Both the position numbers and the translations under genes were made by a program. From the NCBI GenBank assembly GCA_021821425.1, contig JAKACL010000047.1, positions 1 through 13,790 on the forward strand: a stretch of DNA of 13,790 nt. Direction: 5' to 3'. Below are positions 1 through 7,721 of the stretch, piece by piece. The stretch is from Pseudomonadota bacterium (GTDB taxonomy: Bacteria > Pseudomonadota > Gammaproteobacteria > Burkholderiales > Thiobacillaceae). A model generated the notes under the pieces. The model had not been told where the DNA came from. It did not search any database and saw only the letters and a program-made list of their open reading frames with translations. The stretch's first letter is position 1. The number at the start of each line of letters is the position of its first letter.

Positions 1-863
1 TGGCTGCGAAAGGCGACTAGACCGCCGAGCTTGCCCCCGGTCAGGCTGCCGTCGCCGACGATGACGGGCCCCGACGAGGTCTGGTAGGCGACCTCGATCC
101 GGCTGGGGTCGCTGGGCAGAACGGCGGTGGTGAGTCCGAAGGTTTTGGCACCGACCACCAGCGGCTGGCCGTTGCCGATGAATACGTTGACGCTGCCGTC
201 GCCCTGCTTGACGGTGGTGGCCTTGATTTCCTTGTTGAGATCCATGATCAGCTGGTCGCGCTGATCGAGCAGATCGTTGGCGGGCTGGCCGCTGCCGCCC
301 TGGGCGCGGCCGATGGCCTCGTTCAGCGCGCCGATCTGCGTGGCATAGGCATTGATGACGTTGACGCTCGACGTGATCTGGCTGTTGATCCCCTGCTCGA
401 TGTCCCGCAGGCGGCCGGCCAGGCTCTGGAAGCGTGCGGTCAGCGACTCGCCGGCCGACAGGGCTGCCTGGCGCGCCGGAATCGAAGACGGGTTGGACGC
501 CATCTCCTGCATGCCGCTGAAAAAACCCTGCAGCGCGGGCGACAGGCCGGAAAGCGGGTCGCCCAACAGGTTGTCGATCTGGCGGATCTCGGCGGCGTAG
601 CTGTCGAGCCCGCTTTTGGTGGATTGGGCGGTGCGCACCTGGCTACCGAGAAACTCGCTGTAGATGCGCTTGATCGTGGTGACCTCGGTGCCCTGGCCCA
701 TGAACCCCAAACCGTAGTTCTGCGGCTGGGCGGCGCCCTGCACCACGACCTGACGGTTGTAGCCCGGGGTGGCGGCATTCGCGATATTGTGGCCGGTCGT
801 GCTGAGCCCCACCTGTGCGGCTGCCAGTGCGCTCTGTCCGATACTGAGAATGTTGGTAGCCAT
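1..863 (-). CDS. flgK: Flagellar hook-filament junction protein FlgK (HAP1), N-terminal part
   Basis: The frame is open from an ATG at 863 to the left edge, giving 287 codons; the C-terminal part lies outside the window. FlgK forms the first junction ring between hook and filament and is exported by the flagellar type III system with FlgN as chaperone. The N-terminus begins MATNILSIGQSALAAAQVGL and continues with the rod/hook-family motif GHNIANAATPGYN (residues 25-37), the diagnostic FlgK/FlgG-type signature. Further on there are FlgK-like segments such as LLDQRDQLI and, near the edge, a VIVGDGSLTGGKLGGLVAFR stretch. It follows flgJ after an 88-base gap, which contains a candidate sigma-28 promoter. 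No clear Shine-Dalgarno precedes the ATG. Identification is firm; only the 3' end is unseen. Confidence 0.96.
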   Translation of the reverse strand, partial: MATNILSIGQSALAAAQVGLSTTGHNIANAATPGYNRQVVVQGAAQPQNYGLGFMGQGTEVTTIKRIYSEFLGSQVRTAQSTKSGLDSYAAEIRQIDNLLGDPLSGLSPALQGFFSGMQEMASNPSSIPARQAALSAGESLTARFQSLAGRLRDIEQGINSQITSSVNVINAYATQIGALNEAIGRAQGGSGQPANDLLDQRDQLIMDLNKEIKATTVKQGDGSVNVFIGNGQPLVVGAKTFGLTTAVLPSDPSRIEVAYQTSSGPVIVGDGSLTGGKLGGLVAFRS

Positions 864-914
864 CTAGCTGTGCACGGTTAGGTTCGAGAAAGGGAAATCA
901 GGCACTCAATGACT

Positions 915-941
915 GAATCGGTGGCTTCACCGGTTTCTTAA
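915..941 (-). promoter_or_regulatory. Candidate sigma-28 (FliA) promoter for flgK
   Basis: On the minus strand TTAAGAAA (941-934) is followed by exactly 11 bases and then ACCGATTC (922-915). The FliA consensus is TAAAGTTT-N11-GCCGATAA, so the TAAG core and the CCGAT core match with the right spacing while the outer bases do not. Transcription would begin about 40-45 bases before the flgK ATG. In Salmonella flgKL has its own class 3 promoter, so the position is sensible. An imperfect inverted repeat (CGGTGGCTT 919-927 against AAGCCCACCG 940-949) overlaps the site and may instead form a small hairpin in a flgJ-flgK read-through transcript. Confidence 0.42.
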
Positions 942-951
942 GCCCACCGGC

Positions 952-1884
952 TCAAGCCTGGTCGAATTGCCCGATGATGCTCATCAGCTTCTGCGCGTAT
1001 TTCGGGTCGGTGGCATAGCCGGCCCGCTGCAGCCCCTGGGCAAAGCCGGCAGCGTCCTGGCCCTGGGCGATCACGTTCTGGTAGCGCGCGCTGTTGCGCA
1101 GCAGGTTGCCGTAGTCGCGGAAGGCATCGGCGTAGGAATCGTAGGCACGGAAGGTGTCCACCTGTTTCTGCGGCTTGCCGTTGACGTATTCGGTGGTGAC
1201 GATATCGACCGTCTGCCCTTTCCAGCCTGCACCGGCCTTGATGCCGAACAGGTTGTGGCTGTTCTTGCCGTCGGCGCCGCGAATCTCGGATTTGCCCCAG
1301 CCGGTCTCGAGCGCAGCCTGGCCCAGCATGAAGCGCGCGGGAATGCCGGTGGCGGCGCTGGCGGCCTGGGCGTGCGGCAACAGGCGCTGCACAAAGGCCT
1401 CGACATGAGCAGGGGCGTTGCCCGTGCGGGCGGCGGCAGCGGGCGCGGCGGCAGGTGCAGGCTGGACCGGCGTCGGAGCGAGCGGCAGGGCGCGGGGCAC
1501 CTCCGGCGGATTCAGCGGCAGGCCGCGCGCACCGAGGTCGGCGATCGGCGGCGCGTTCACGCCTGGCGGTATGCCGTTCATCGCGCCGGACAGCTGGCGC
1601 ACCATCACTTCGGCCAGCCCGATCCCGCGGCTGGCCATGCGCTGCGAAAGCTGCTGGTCGAGCATCGAGGTGTACATGCGGGTCTGCTCGCTGTCGAACA
1701 TGCCGTCCTGCGGCGTCGCCTCGCGCATGCTTTTCATCAGCATGTTCATGAACACCGCCTCGAACTGCTGCGCCGCCTGCTTCAGCGCCTCGGGCGAAGA
1801 ATTTTTGGCGTCGAGCCTGAGCTGGTTGACGCCCTGAACGTCGAGCGCGAACTTGGAGGTGAGGTCGGCGCCGCCGATACTCAT
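952..1884 (-). CDS. flgJ: FlgJ, rod-capping protein with C-terminal peptidoglycan hydrolase
   Basis: The product is 310 residues, close to the usual length of two-domain FlgJ. Residues about 25-100 form the rod-scaffold domain (PEALKQAAQQFEAVFMNML, then EQTRMYTSMLDQQLSQRMA and GIGLAEVMVRQL). A Pro/Ala-rich linker follows at about 107-155. Residues about 158-308 are a glucosaminidase-type (GH73) domain with the motif GQAALETGWGKSE, in which Glu193 is the expected catalytic acid, followed by SHNLFGIKAG and TEYVNGK. It acts in the periplasm, capping the growing rod while cutting a hole in the murein. The ATG directly abuts the flgI stop codon (TGAATG), so translation is probably coupled. The dual-domain form is typical of beta- and gammaproteobacteria. 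Confidence 0.97.
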   Translation of the reverse strand: MSIGGADLTSKFALDVQGVNQLRLDAKNSSPEALKQAAQQFEAVFMNMLMKSMREATPQDGMFDSEQTRMYTSMLDQQLSQRMASRGIGLAEVMVRQLSGAMNGIPPGVNAPPIADLGARGLPLNPPEVPRALPLAPTPVQPAPAAAPAAAARTGNAPAHVEAFVQRLLPHAQAASAATGIPARFMLGQAALETGWGKSEIRGADGKNSHNLFGIKAGAGWKGQTVDIVTTEYVNGKPQKQVDTFRAYDSYADAFRDYGNLLRNSARYQNVIAQGQDAAGFAQGLQRAGYATDPKYAQKLMSIIGQFDQA

Positions 1885-2994
1885 TCAGATCACCTCCAGC
1901 TCGGCACGCAACGCGCCGGAAGCTTTCAGCGCCTGCAGGATCGCCAGCAGGTCCTGCGGGGTGGCGCCGATGGAATTGAGCGCCTTGACCACATCGGCCA
2001 GCGACGCGCTGCCCTTCAGCAGCATGACCTCGCCCGGCTGCTGGCGGATTTCGATCTGCGATTGCTGGGTCACCACGGTTTCGCCGCGCGAGAACGGCGC
2101 CGGCTGGCTGACCAGCGGCTCGGTGTTGATGACGACGGTGAGGTTGCCGTGCGACACCGCGCTGGGGTCGAGCATGACCGCCTGGTTCATCACCACCGAC
2201 CCGGTGCGCGCGTTGATGATGACCTTGGCCATCGCCTGCGCCGGGCTGACGTCGAGGCTTTCGATGCGACCGAGAAAGGCGACCCGCGCGCTTTCGCCGA
2301 CCGGGGTTTTCACCTGGATCACGCGGCCGTTGAGGGCTTGCGCCGTGCCCTGTCCGAACGCGGTGTTGACCGCGTCGACCACGCGGCTGGCGGTGGTGAA
2401 GTCGGTCAGCCGCAGTTCCAGATTGATGCTGCCGGTTTCGCCGAGCGCGGTGACGACCGTGCGCTCGACCGTGGCGCCGGCCGGAACGCGGCCGACGGCA
2501 AGGTGGTTGATCTGCGTCTGGCTGCCGTTGGCCGCGGCGCCGGCGCCGCCGACCACCAGGTTGCCCTGGCCCATCGCGTAGACCAGGCCATCGGCGCCTT
2601 TCAGCGGCGTCATCACCAGGGTGCCGCCGCGCAGGCTCTTGGCATTGCCGATCGACGACACGGTAATGTCGATGCCCTGCCCCGCCTGGGCGAAGGCCGG
2701 CAACTCGGCGGTCACCATCACGGCGGCCACGTTCTTCAGCTGCATGTTGATGCCGGGCGGCAGGTTGACGCCCATCTGCATCAGCATGTTGGCGATGCTC
2801 TGGGTGGTGAACGGCGTCTGCGTGGTCTGGTCGCCGGTGCCGTCGAGGCCCACCACCAGCCCGTAGCCGACCAGCTGGTTGACGCGCACGCCCTGGATCG
2901 AGGCGATGTCCTTGATGCGCTCGGCGTGCGCCGTTCCGCTCAGTGCCAGCACGGCGGACAGGGCGATCAGTACGGGCAGATGCAGGATGTTCAT
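1885..2994 (-). CDS. flgI: Flagellar P-ring protein FlgI
   Basis: The product is 369 residues from the ATG at 2994. FlgI polymerises around the distal rod in the peptidoglycan layer and forms the P ring with help from the chaperone FlgA. A Sec signal peptide is visible at residues 1-24 (MNILHLPVLIALSAVLALSG, cleavage after TAHA), and the mature protein begins ERIKDIASIQGVR. Family-typical stretches follow: NQLVGYGLVVGLDGTGDQT, then PFTTQSIANMLMQMGV and NVAAVMVTAELPAFAQAGQ. The end, LNSIGATPQDLLAILQALK, is the normal FlgI C-terminus. An in-frame GTG lies three codons upstream at 3003, but the AAGGTG Shine-Dalgarno sits 6 bases before the ATG and covers that GTG, so the ATG is preferred. flgI starts 10 bases after the flgH stop. 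Confidence 0.97.
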   Translation of the reverse strand: MNILHLPVLIALSAVLALSGTAHAERIKDIASIQGVRVNQLVGYGLVVGLDGTGDQTTQTPFTTQSIANMLMQMGVNLPPGINMQLKNVAAVMVTAELPAFAQAGQGIDITVSSIGNAKSLRGGTLVMTPLKGADGLVYAMGQGNLVVGGAGAAANGSQTQINHLAVGRVPAGATVERTVVTALGETGSINLELRLTDFTTASRVVDAVNTAFGQGTAQALNGRVIQVKTPVGESARVAFLGRIESLDVSPAQAMAKVIINARTGSVVMNQAVMLDPSAVSHGNLTVVINTEPLVSQPAPFSRGETVVTQQSQIEIRQQPGEVMLLKGSASLADVVKALNSIGATPQDLLAILQALKASGALRAELEVI

Positions 2995-3000
2995 GATGCC

Positions 3001-3006
3001 CACCTT
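3001..3006 (-). promoter_or_regulatory. Shine-Dalgarno of flgI, deciding its start
   Basis: AAGGTG on the minus strand ends 6 bases before the ATG at 2994 and overlaps the TAA stop of flgH. It contains the alternative upstream GTG, which makes that GTG an unlikely start and suggests that ribosomes finishing flgH re-initiate on flgI. Confidence 0.6.
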
Positions 3007-3670
3007 ATAGCGGTATGAAACTGAGGAAGAAGCGGCCCAGCCAGCCCATGATTTCGGCCGTGTCGAACTTGGCGCTGGTGCGGTATTCGATGCGCGCGTC
3101 GGCGACCTTGGAGGACAGCACGGTGTTGCCGGCCTGGATGGTGTCGGGCTGGACCACGCCGGACAGCCGGATGTACTCGGTGCCCTTGTCGAGCGCGACC
3201 TGCTTTTCGCCGGCCACGATCAGGTTGCCATTGGGCAGCACCTCGACGACGGTCACGGTGATGTTCCCGGTGAAGGTGTTGCTGGAATTGAGCGCCGACT
3301 TGTCGTCGTAACTGGTGGACGCGTCGGCGTTGATCCCCAGGCCCTGGAAGGATTTCAGCGGCAGACCGGCGATGGCGCCGATCGACGAATCGACTTCGCT
3401 GGTCTTCGAGGCATTGGACGAAGCCTGCTTGCCGGCCCGGGTGTTTTCGCTGATGACGATGGTCAGCACGTCGCCGACGTGGCGTGCACGCCGGTCTTCG
3501 AACAGCGGGCGATAGGCGGCGGACTGATAGATGGCGCCGTTGCCGGCGGCCTGCACAGGCTGCGCCTGCGGACGCGCCGTGGTGGGGTGCTCGACGATGG
3601 TCGACGGCGTGGTGCCGCAGCCCGCCAGGCCCAGCAGCGCAATCAGCAATCCGAATGTGCGCGTGTTCAT
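3005..3670 (-). CDS. flgH: Flagellar L-ring lipoprotein FlgH
   Basis: The product is 221 residues. FlgH forms the outer-membrane L ring of the basal body. The N-terminus MNTRTFGLLIALLGLAGC is a lipoprotein signal with lipobox LAGC and acylated Cys18. The family core is clear: a start IYQSAAYRPLFEDRRARHVGD, trimmed here as YRPLFEDRRARHVGDVLTI, then ISENTRAGKQASS, NTFTGNITVTVVEVLPNGNL and GEKQVALDKGTEYIRLSG, ending in WLGRFFLSFIPL. The ATG lies 8 bases after the flgG stop and only a weak Shine-Dalgarno is visible, so translation may depend on flgG. The same frame stays open far upstream, antiparallel in sense to nothing real: it merely runs out of frame through flgG, and the lipoprotein signal fixes the true start. 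Confidence 0.96.
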   Translation of the reverse strand: MNTRTFGLLIALLGLAGCGTTPSTIVEHPTTARPQAQPVQAAGNGAIYQSAAYRPLFEDRRARHVGDVLTIVISENTRAGKQASSNASKTSEVDSSIGAIAGLPLKSFQGLGINADASTSYDDKSALNSSNTFTGNITVTVVEVLPNGNLIVAGEKQVALDKGTEYIRLSGVVQPDTIQAGNTVLSSKVADARIEYRTSAKFDTAEIMGWLGRFFLSFIPL

Positions 3671-3678
3671 GGCAGGTC

Positions 3679-4461
3679 TCACAGCTGGGTCAGGCGCTGC
3701 AGCATCTGGTCGGATGTCTGGATCGCCTTGCTGTTGATCTCGTACGCGCGCTGGGTCTGGATCATGTTGACCAGCTCCTCCACCACATTGACGTTCGAGG
3801 TTTCGACGTAGCCCTGGTTCAGGAGGCCGGCGCCGTTGCTCCCCGGCGCGTTGGAACTCGGCGTGCCGGACGATGCGGTTTCGCCGTAGAGGTTCTCGCC
3901 CAGGCTCTGCAGGCCGGCCGGGTTGACGAACATCGCCAGCTGCAGCGTGCCCACCGTCACCGGGGTGGCGGAGCCGGCCTGCTGCACCGAGACCGTGCCG
4001 TCGCGCGCGATGGTCAGCGTCTGCGTGTCGGGCGGAATCGTGATCGCCGGCTGCACCGCGTAACCGCTGGAAGTGACCAGCTGGCCATTGGCGTCGACCT
4101 GGAAGGACCCGCTGCGCGTGTAGGTCGTGGTGCCGTCGGGCATCAGCACCTGGAAGAAGCCGTTGCCCTGGATCGCCACATCCTTGGCGTTGCCCGTCTG
4201 CTGCAGGTTGCCCTGGGTGAAGACGCGCTCGGTGGCGACCGGCTTCACGCCGGTGCCCAGCTGCAGTCCGGACGGCAGCTGCGTCTGTTCGGACGACTGC
4301 GCGCCCGGCTGGCGGATGGTCTGGTATAGCAGGTCCTCGAATACCGCACGCGCGCGCTTGAAGCCGGTGGTGCTGACGTTGGCGAGGTTGTTGGAGATCA
4401 CGTCCATCTGCGTTTGCTGCGCATCCAGACCGGTCTTGGCAATCCATAGTGAGCGAATCAT
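3679..4461 (-). CDS. flgG: Flagellar distal rod protein FlgG
   Basis: The product is 260 residues, the usual FlgG length. It builds the distal rod that crosses the peptidoglycan and outer membrane inside the P and L rings. The N-terminus [20 protein letters not shown] leads into the rod-family motif [20 protein letters not shown] at residues 23-42, followed by [10 protein letters not shown], which is FlgG-specific. The middle holds [20 protein letters not shown]. The C-terminus has the paired helix motif [20 protein letters not shown] and ends [12 protein letters not shown] good Shine-Dalgarno (AAAGGAG) lies upstream of the ATG. The 99-base gap to flgF holds a palindromic repeat but no evident promoter. 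Assignment is secure. Confidence 0.97.
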   Translation of the reverse strand: MIRSLWIAKTGLDAQQTQMDVISNNLANVSTTGFKRARAVFEDLLYQTIRQPGAQSSEQTQLPSGLQLGTGVKPVATERVFTQGNLQQTGNAKDVAIQGNGFFQVLMPDGTTTYTRSGSFQVDANGQLVTSSGYAVQPAITIPPDTQTLTIARDGTVSVQQAGSATPVTVGTLQLAMFVNPAGLQSLGENLYGETASSGTPSSNAPGSNGAGLLNQGYVETSNVNVVEELVNMIQTQRAYEINSKAIQTSDQMLQRLTQL

Positions 4462-4491
4462 GTCGGCTCCTTTAATAAAACAGTTTCTTGT

Positions 4492-4548
4492 CCACGAAAG
4501 TCACGAAGGCCACGAAATGAAATCAGGCTTGTTTCGCGTGCTTCGTGG
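4492..4548. repeat. CACGAA-type palindromic intergenic repeat in the flgF-flgG gap
   Basis: Reading the plus strand, three copies of the 7-mer YCACGAA occur at a strict 9-base period: CCACGAA at 4492-4498, TCACGAA at 4501-4507 and CCACGAA at 4510-4516. After a 16-base interval the complementary family appears inverted, TTTCGCGTGCTTCGTGG at 4532-4548. Pairing of the outer arms gives an imperfect stem (about 12 of 17 positions). Runs of CACGAA-like units in inverted orientation are a recurrent intergenic repeat type in environmental bacterial genomes, and chance translations of them give Thr-Lys or His-Glu repeats. Here it lies in the transcribed leader of flgG between two genes that must be co-expressed. 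Confidence 0.7.
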
Positions 4549-4560
4549 ATAAAATGCATT

Positions 4561-5301
4561 TCAATTCATGCTCAGCAGCTGGGCGGCCTTGTTGTCATTG
4601 TTTTCGGCGTGCTCCAGCATCTTCATCTGCATGTCGAACTGGCGCGCCAGCGAAATCATGTTGACCATCTCGTCGACCACGTTGACGTTGGAGGACTCCA
4701 GCGCGCCGCTGATCAGCGTCACGTTGGGATCGAGCGGCGCCGGGGTGCCGGCCTTGGTGCGGAACAGGCCATCGTCGCCGCGCACCAGGTCGGCGGCGGG
4801 CGGGTTGACCAGTTTCAGGCGTCCGATGGCGGTCAGGCCGGTGGCGTCGGAGCCGTCCGGTACCAGCGAAATGGTGCCGTCGCGGGCCATGGCGATGTTG
4901 CGTCCGGGCGGCAGCGCCAGTTCGCCGCCGTCACCCTGCACCCGCAGGCCGTCGTGCGTCTGCAGGATGCCGTTCTCGTCCACCTTGAGGCTGCCGTTGC
5001 GGGTGTAGGCCTCGCTGCCGTCGGCCGCCCGCACCGCAATCCAGCCATCGCCCTGCACCGCCACGTCGAGCTCGCGTCCGGTGTGCTGGATGGTGCCGCT
5101 GCGAAAGTCGCTGCCGGTGGTGGAGTCGACGACGAAAGCGCGCGTCGGCAGGATCGCGCCCTGCACCTGCACCGCGCGAAACTGGTCGACCTGCGCGCGA
5201 AAGCCGGTGGTGGTGGCGTTCGCCAGGTTGTGCGAAGTCGTCGCCTGCTGTTCCAGGATCTGCTTCGCGCCGGTCATGGCGGTGTAGATGAGACGGTCCA
5301 T
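4561..5301 (-). CDS. flgF: Flagellar proximal rod protein FlgF
   Basis: The product is 246 residues, normal for FlgF. It is a proximal rod subunit exported through the flagellar type III apparatus. The N-terminus MDRLIYTAMTGAKQILEQQA is followed by the family motif SHNLANATTTGFRAQVDQFR at residues 23-42. FlgF-type features include LDVAVQGDGWIAVRAADGSE and AYTRNGSLKVDENG. The C-terminus carries SNVNVVDEMVNMISLARQFD and ends KAAQLLSMN. The ATG follows a strong AGGAGG-like Shine-Dalgarno (TAGGAGGC) and lies 25 bases after the flgE stop. It can be told from its paralogue FlgG by its shorter length and the MDRLIY start. Confidence 0.97.
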   Translation of the reverse strand: MDRLIYTAMTGAKQILEQQATTSHNLANATTTGFRAQVDQFRAVQVQGAILPTRAFVVDSTTGSDFRSGTIQHTGRELDVAVQGDGWIAVRAADGSEAYTRNGSLKVDENGILQTHDGLRVQGDGGELALPPGRNIAMARDGTISLVPDGSDATGLTAIGRLKLVNPPAADLVRGDDGLFRTKAGTPAPLDPNVTLISGALESSNVNVVDEMVNMISLARQFDMQMKMLEHAENNDNKAAQLLSMN

Positions 5302-5326
5302 AAATGCCTCCTATCGCGTCAAGCGA

Positions 5327-6547
5327 TCAACGCAGGTTGACCAGCGTCTGCAGCACGGCATCCTGCGCCTTGATGGTCTGCGCGTTGGCCTGGTACACCC
5401 GCTGGGCGGTGATCAGATTGACCAGTTCGGCGGTGAGGTCGACGTTGGAATCCTCCACTGCCGACGACTGCAGCACACCGAGGCTGCCCGTGCTCGGCAC
5501 GCCAACCAGCGGATTGCCCGAGGCCGACGTCTCGGCCCACATGTTGTTGCCCAGTTGCTGCAGGCCATTGGGGTTGGCAAAGTTGGCCAGCACCACCTGG
5601 CCCAGCAACGCCGATTCGCCGTTGGAATAACGGCCCAGGATCATCCCGTCGGCATCGATGCTGAAGCCGGACAGGCGGCCCGAGGCATAGCCGTTCTGGG
5701 TCAGCGCGTTGACGCTGAACGACGAGCCGAACTGGGTGGTGCCGGAAAAGTCGATCACGACGGACGGGCCGGTGGCGCCGCTTGCGGTCGCCGGGATCGC
5801 GACGGCGGCCAGCGGCATTGCGGTGGTCAGCGCGCCATTGGTGTTGAAGTTGAGGGTGGCAATCGCGCCCGCCCCCACCTGGGTGCCGTCGCTGGCCGCA
5901 TAGACCTGCCACTCGCCGGGGTTGGCGGTCTTCACATAAAAGGTCTGCAGGGTCTGCTCATTGCCCAGGCTGTCGTAGACCGCCACGGCGGTCGAACTGT
6001 TGAAGGTGGCCGGGTTGGTCAGGTCGAACGGTGCGGTGGCCGGCACGGCGCTGCCGGAATCCAGGTTCAGCACCGCATCCAGCGTACTGGTGATCTGCGG
6101 CGCCAGGTCGGCGGTGTCGATGCTCAGCGGCGTCGGGGCGCCGGCCAGCAGCGTGCCGCCCGGGCCGGCCGCAAAGCCGGTCAGCCGGGCGCCGGTCGGG
6201 TTGACGATGAAGCCCGCGCGATCGAGCTGAAACTGGCCGTTGCGCTGGTAGGTCACCTCGCCGTTGTTTTCCATGCGGAAGAAGCCGCCGCCGTTGATGG
6301 CCAGGTCGAGCGGGTTGTTGGTCGACGTGACGTTGCCCTGGGTGAACTGCTGCGCCACCTGCGCCAGCTTGACGCCGATGCCGACGCTGGAGCCGCCGGC
6401 GCCGGTGAGGGAGTTGGCGTAGACGTCGGCGAACTGGGCCTGCGACTGCTTGAATCCGACCGTGCTCGAGTTGGCGACGTTGTTGCCGATGACGTCGAGG
6501 TTCTTTGCGGCGGCGTTGAGGCCGCTCAAGCCTTGCTGAAAACTCAT
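5327..6547 (-). CDS. flgE: Flagellar hook protein FlgE
   Basis: The product is 406 residues, typical for a beta/gammaproteobacterial hook protein. It polymerises under the FlgD cap to make the universal joint outside the cell. The N-terminus MSFQQGLSGLNAAAKNLDVI runs into GNNVANSSTVGFKQSQAQFA (residues 21-40), the hook-family signature. GGGFFRMENNGEVTYQRNGQ marks the next conserved block. The central part is Ala/Thr/Gly-rich as expected of the surface-exposed domains. The C-terminal helix carries SNVDLTAELVNLITAQRVYQ and ends DAVLQTLVNLR. An AGGAG Shine-Dalgarno precedes the ATG. It follows flgD after 56 bases, the second-longest gap within flgB-flgJ, with no terminator or obvious promoter there. 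Confidence 0.97.
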   Translation of the reverse strand: MSFQQGLSGLNAAAKNLDVIGNNVANSSTVGFKQSQAQFADVYANSLTGAGGSSVGIGVKLAQVAQQFTQGNVTSTNNPLDLAINGGGFFRMENNGEVTYQRNGQFQLDRAGFIVNPTGARLTGFAAGPGGTLLAGAPTPLSIDTADLAPQITSTLDAVLNLDSGSAVPATAPFDLTNPATFNSSTAVAVYDSLGNEQTLQTFYVKTANPGEWQVYAASDGTQVGAGAIATLNFNTNGALTTAMPLAAVAIPATASGATGPSVVIDFSGTTQFGSSFSVNALTQNGYASGRLSGFSIDADGMILGRYSNGESALLGQVVLANFANPNGLQQLGNNMWAETSASGNPLVGVPSTGSLGVLQSSAVEDSNVDLTAELVNLITAQRVYQANAQTIKAQDAVLQTLVNLR

Positions 6548-6603
6548 GTTCTGCTCCTTGTGGTGATTGCTACCGCTTGACCCGTGGGTTCACGCTGACC
6601 TGT

Positions 6604-7263
6604 TCAAAAAATCTGCCGGATATCGGCATAACTCACCTGCTCGTCGCCCAGCAGATTGAGCTGAACGCCCTGGCTGCCCTGCGAAACACTGCTGACCAGC
6701 CCCAGATGCAGCGCGGCGCTGCTGAGCGGCTGGCCGCCCTGGATGGCCTCGACCTTGAAGCGATACTGACCATCCGGCGCGGCGGTGCCGCTGTTGGTCA
6801 GGCCATCCCATGCCAGTACGTTGACGCCGTCTTCGCGCGCCCCGAGGTTGAGGCTGCGCACCAGGCCCCCGGCAGCGTCGAAAATGTCGACCTTCACCGA
6901 GTCGGCCGGACGCGACAACTCGAATCCGATGACGTCCTCGAATTCGGCCGGGCGGATGGTGTCGCCCGGCACCAGCACGCCGCGCCCGATCAGGTTGGCG
7001 GCCTGCGCCATCTGGTTGGCGCCCAGGCTGGCGGCCAGCGCCTGCAGGCTGTTGTTCATGTTCTCGATGCCCTGCACGGTGGACAGCTGGGCCATCTGGC
7101 TGGTCACCTGGGCGTTGTCGAGCGGGTTCAGCGGATCCTGGTTCTTCATCTGCGCGACCAGCAGGCTGAGGAAGCGGTCCTGCGTTGCCTGGGTGCTGTC
7201 GCTGGCGTTTCTCGACGCGCCGAACAGGCTGCTGACGTTGCTGGTTTCTTGTACGGTACTCAT
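6604..7263 (-). CDS. flgD: Flagellar hook cap / assembly protein FlgD
   Basis: The product is 219 residues. FlgD sits at the tip of the growing hook and directs FlgE polymerisation, then is discarded. The conserved N-terminal segment is at residues 28-70: TQDRFLSLLVAQMKNQDPLN followed by PLDNAQVTSQMAQLSTVQGI. The C-terminal half contains the Tudor/Fn3-like FLG-Ig part, including VDIFDAAGGLVRSLNLG, LAWDGLTNSGTAAPDGQYRF and a final YADIRQIF. The Shine-Dalgarno GGAGA lies upstream of the ATG, and the start is 39 bases after the flgC stop. Nothing is missing relative to the family. Confidence 0.96.
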   Translation of the reverse strand: MSTVQETSNVSSLFGASRNASDSTQATQDRFLSLLVAQMKNQDPLNPLDNAQVTSQMAQLSTVQGIENMNNSLQALAASLGANQMAQAANLIGRGVLVPGDTIRPAEFEDVIGFELSRPADSVKVDIFDAAGGLVRSLNLGAREDGVNVLAWDGLTNSGTAAPDGQYRFKVEAIQGGQPLSSAALHLGLVSSVSQGSQGVQLNLLGDEQVSYADIRQIF

Positions 7264-7302
7264 GGCGTGTTCTCCTGACCTCGGTCTCTACCTGCCGCCG
7301 CG

Positions 7303-7707
7303 CTACTGACCCAGGTTCAGGGTCTTGAGCAGCAGGGTCTTGGTTGTATTCAACATTTCCACGTTGGACTGATACGAGCGCGAGGCGGAAATCATGTTGA
7401 CCATTTCCTCCACCACATTGACGTTGGGCATGGTGACGTAGCCCTTTTCATCGGCGAGCGGATTTTTCGGGTCGAACACCACTTTCATCGGCGAGGGATC
7501 CTCGATCACCTGGGCGACGTTGACGCCGGTGGCGCCGGCCTGGCCCACCGGCACGGCGGCAAACACCACCTGCTTGGCCTTGTAGGGCTGGCCGTTGGCG
7601 CTGGTGGCGCTGTCCGCGTTGGCCAGATTGCTTGCTACCGTATTGAGCCGCTGCGACTGGGCGTTCATCGCCGAGCCGGCTACGTCGAAGATATTGAACA
7701 AAGACAT
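7303..7707 (-). CDS. flgC: Flagellar proximal rod protein FlgC
   Basis: The product is 134 residues, the usual FlgC length. It is a proximal rod subunit. The start [20 protein letters not shown] leads into [20 protein letters not shown] (residues 22-41), a typical FlgC version of the rod motif. YKAKQVVF and the block [20 protein letters not shown] are also FlgC-specific. The C-terminus is [20 protein letters not shown] and [11 protein letters not shown]. It begins 14 bases after the flgB stop with an AGGAG Shine-Dalgarno. Its DNA at 7391-7425 is almost identical to stretches in flgG and flgF that encode the same C-terminal motif. Confidence 0.97.
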   Translation of the reverse strand: MSLFNIFDVAGSAMNAQSQRLNTVASNLANADSATSANGQPYKAKQVVFAAVPVGQAGATGVNVAQVIEDPSPMKVVFDPKNPLADEKGYVTMPNVNVVEEMVNMISASRSYQSNVEMLNTTKTLLLKTLNLGQ

Positions 7708-7721
7708 GCGTGATCTCCTTG

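Noticed and set aside
967..3018. A 683-codon plus-strand open frame opposite flgJ and flgI
   Set aside because: Its product is rich in Arg, His, Gly and Asp with no family features and lies exactly antisense to two clear genes. Long antisense frames are common in GC-rich DNA.
3005..4447. A 480-codon minus-strand frame that would fuse an extension to FlgH
   Set aside because: The upstream half is an out-of-frame reading of flgG. The lipoprotein signal and length show that FlgH begins at 3670.
4127..4552. A plus-strand frame ending in a His-Glu repeat across the flgF-flgG gap
   Set aside because: The repeat is merely the translation of the 9-base CACGAA units and the rest is antisense to flgG.
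5288..6580. A 430-codon plus-strand open frame opposite flgE
   Set aside because: Low-complexity Arg/Gly/Val/Ala composition, no Shine-Dalgarno, and fully antisense to flgE.
6575..6595. TGACCCGTGGGTTCA near-palindrome in the flgD-flgE gap
   Set aside because: The arms are short with a very small centre, there is no T run, and the surrounding genes should be co-transcribed, so a terminator is unlikely.
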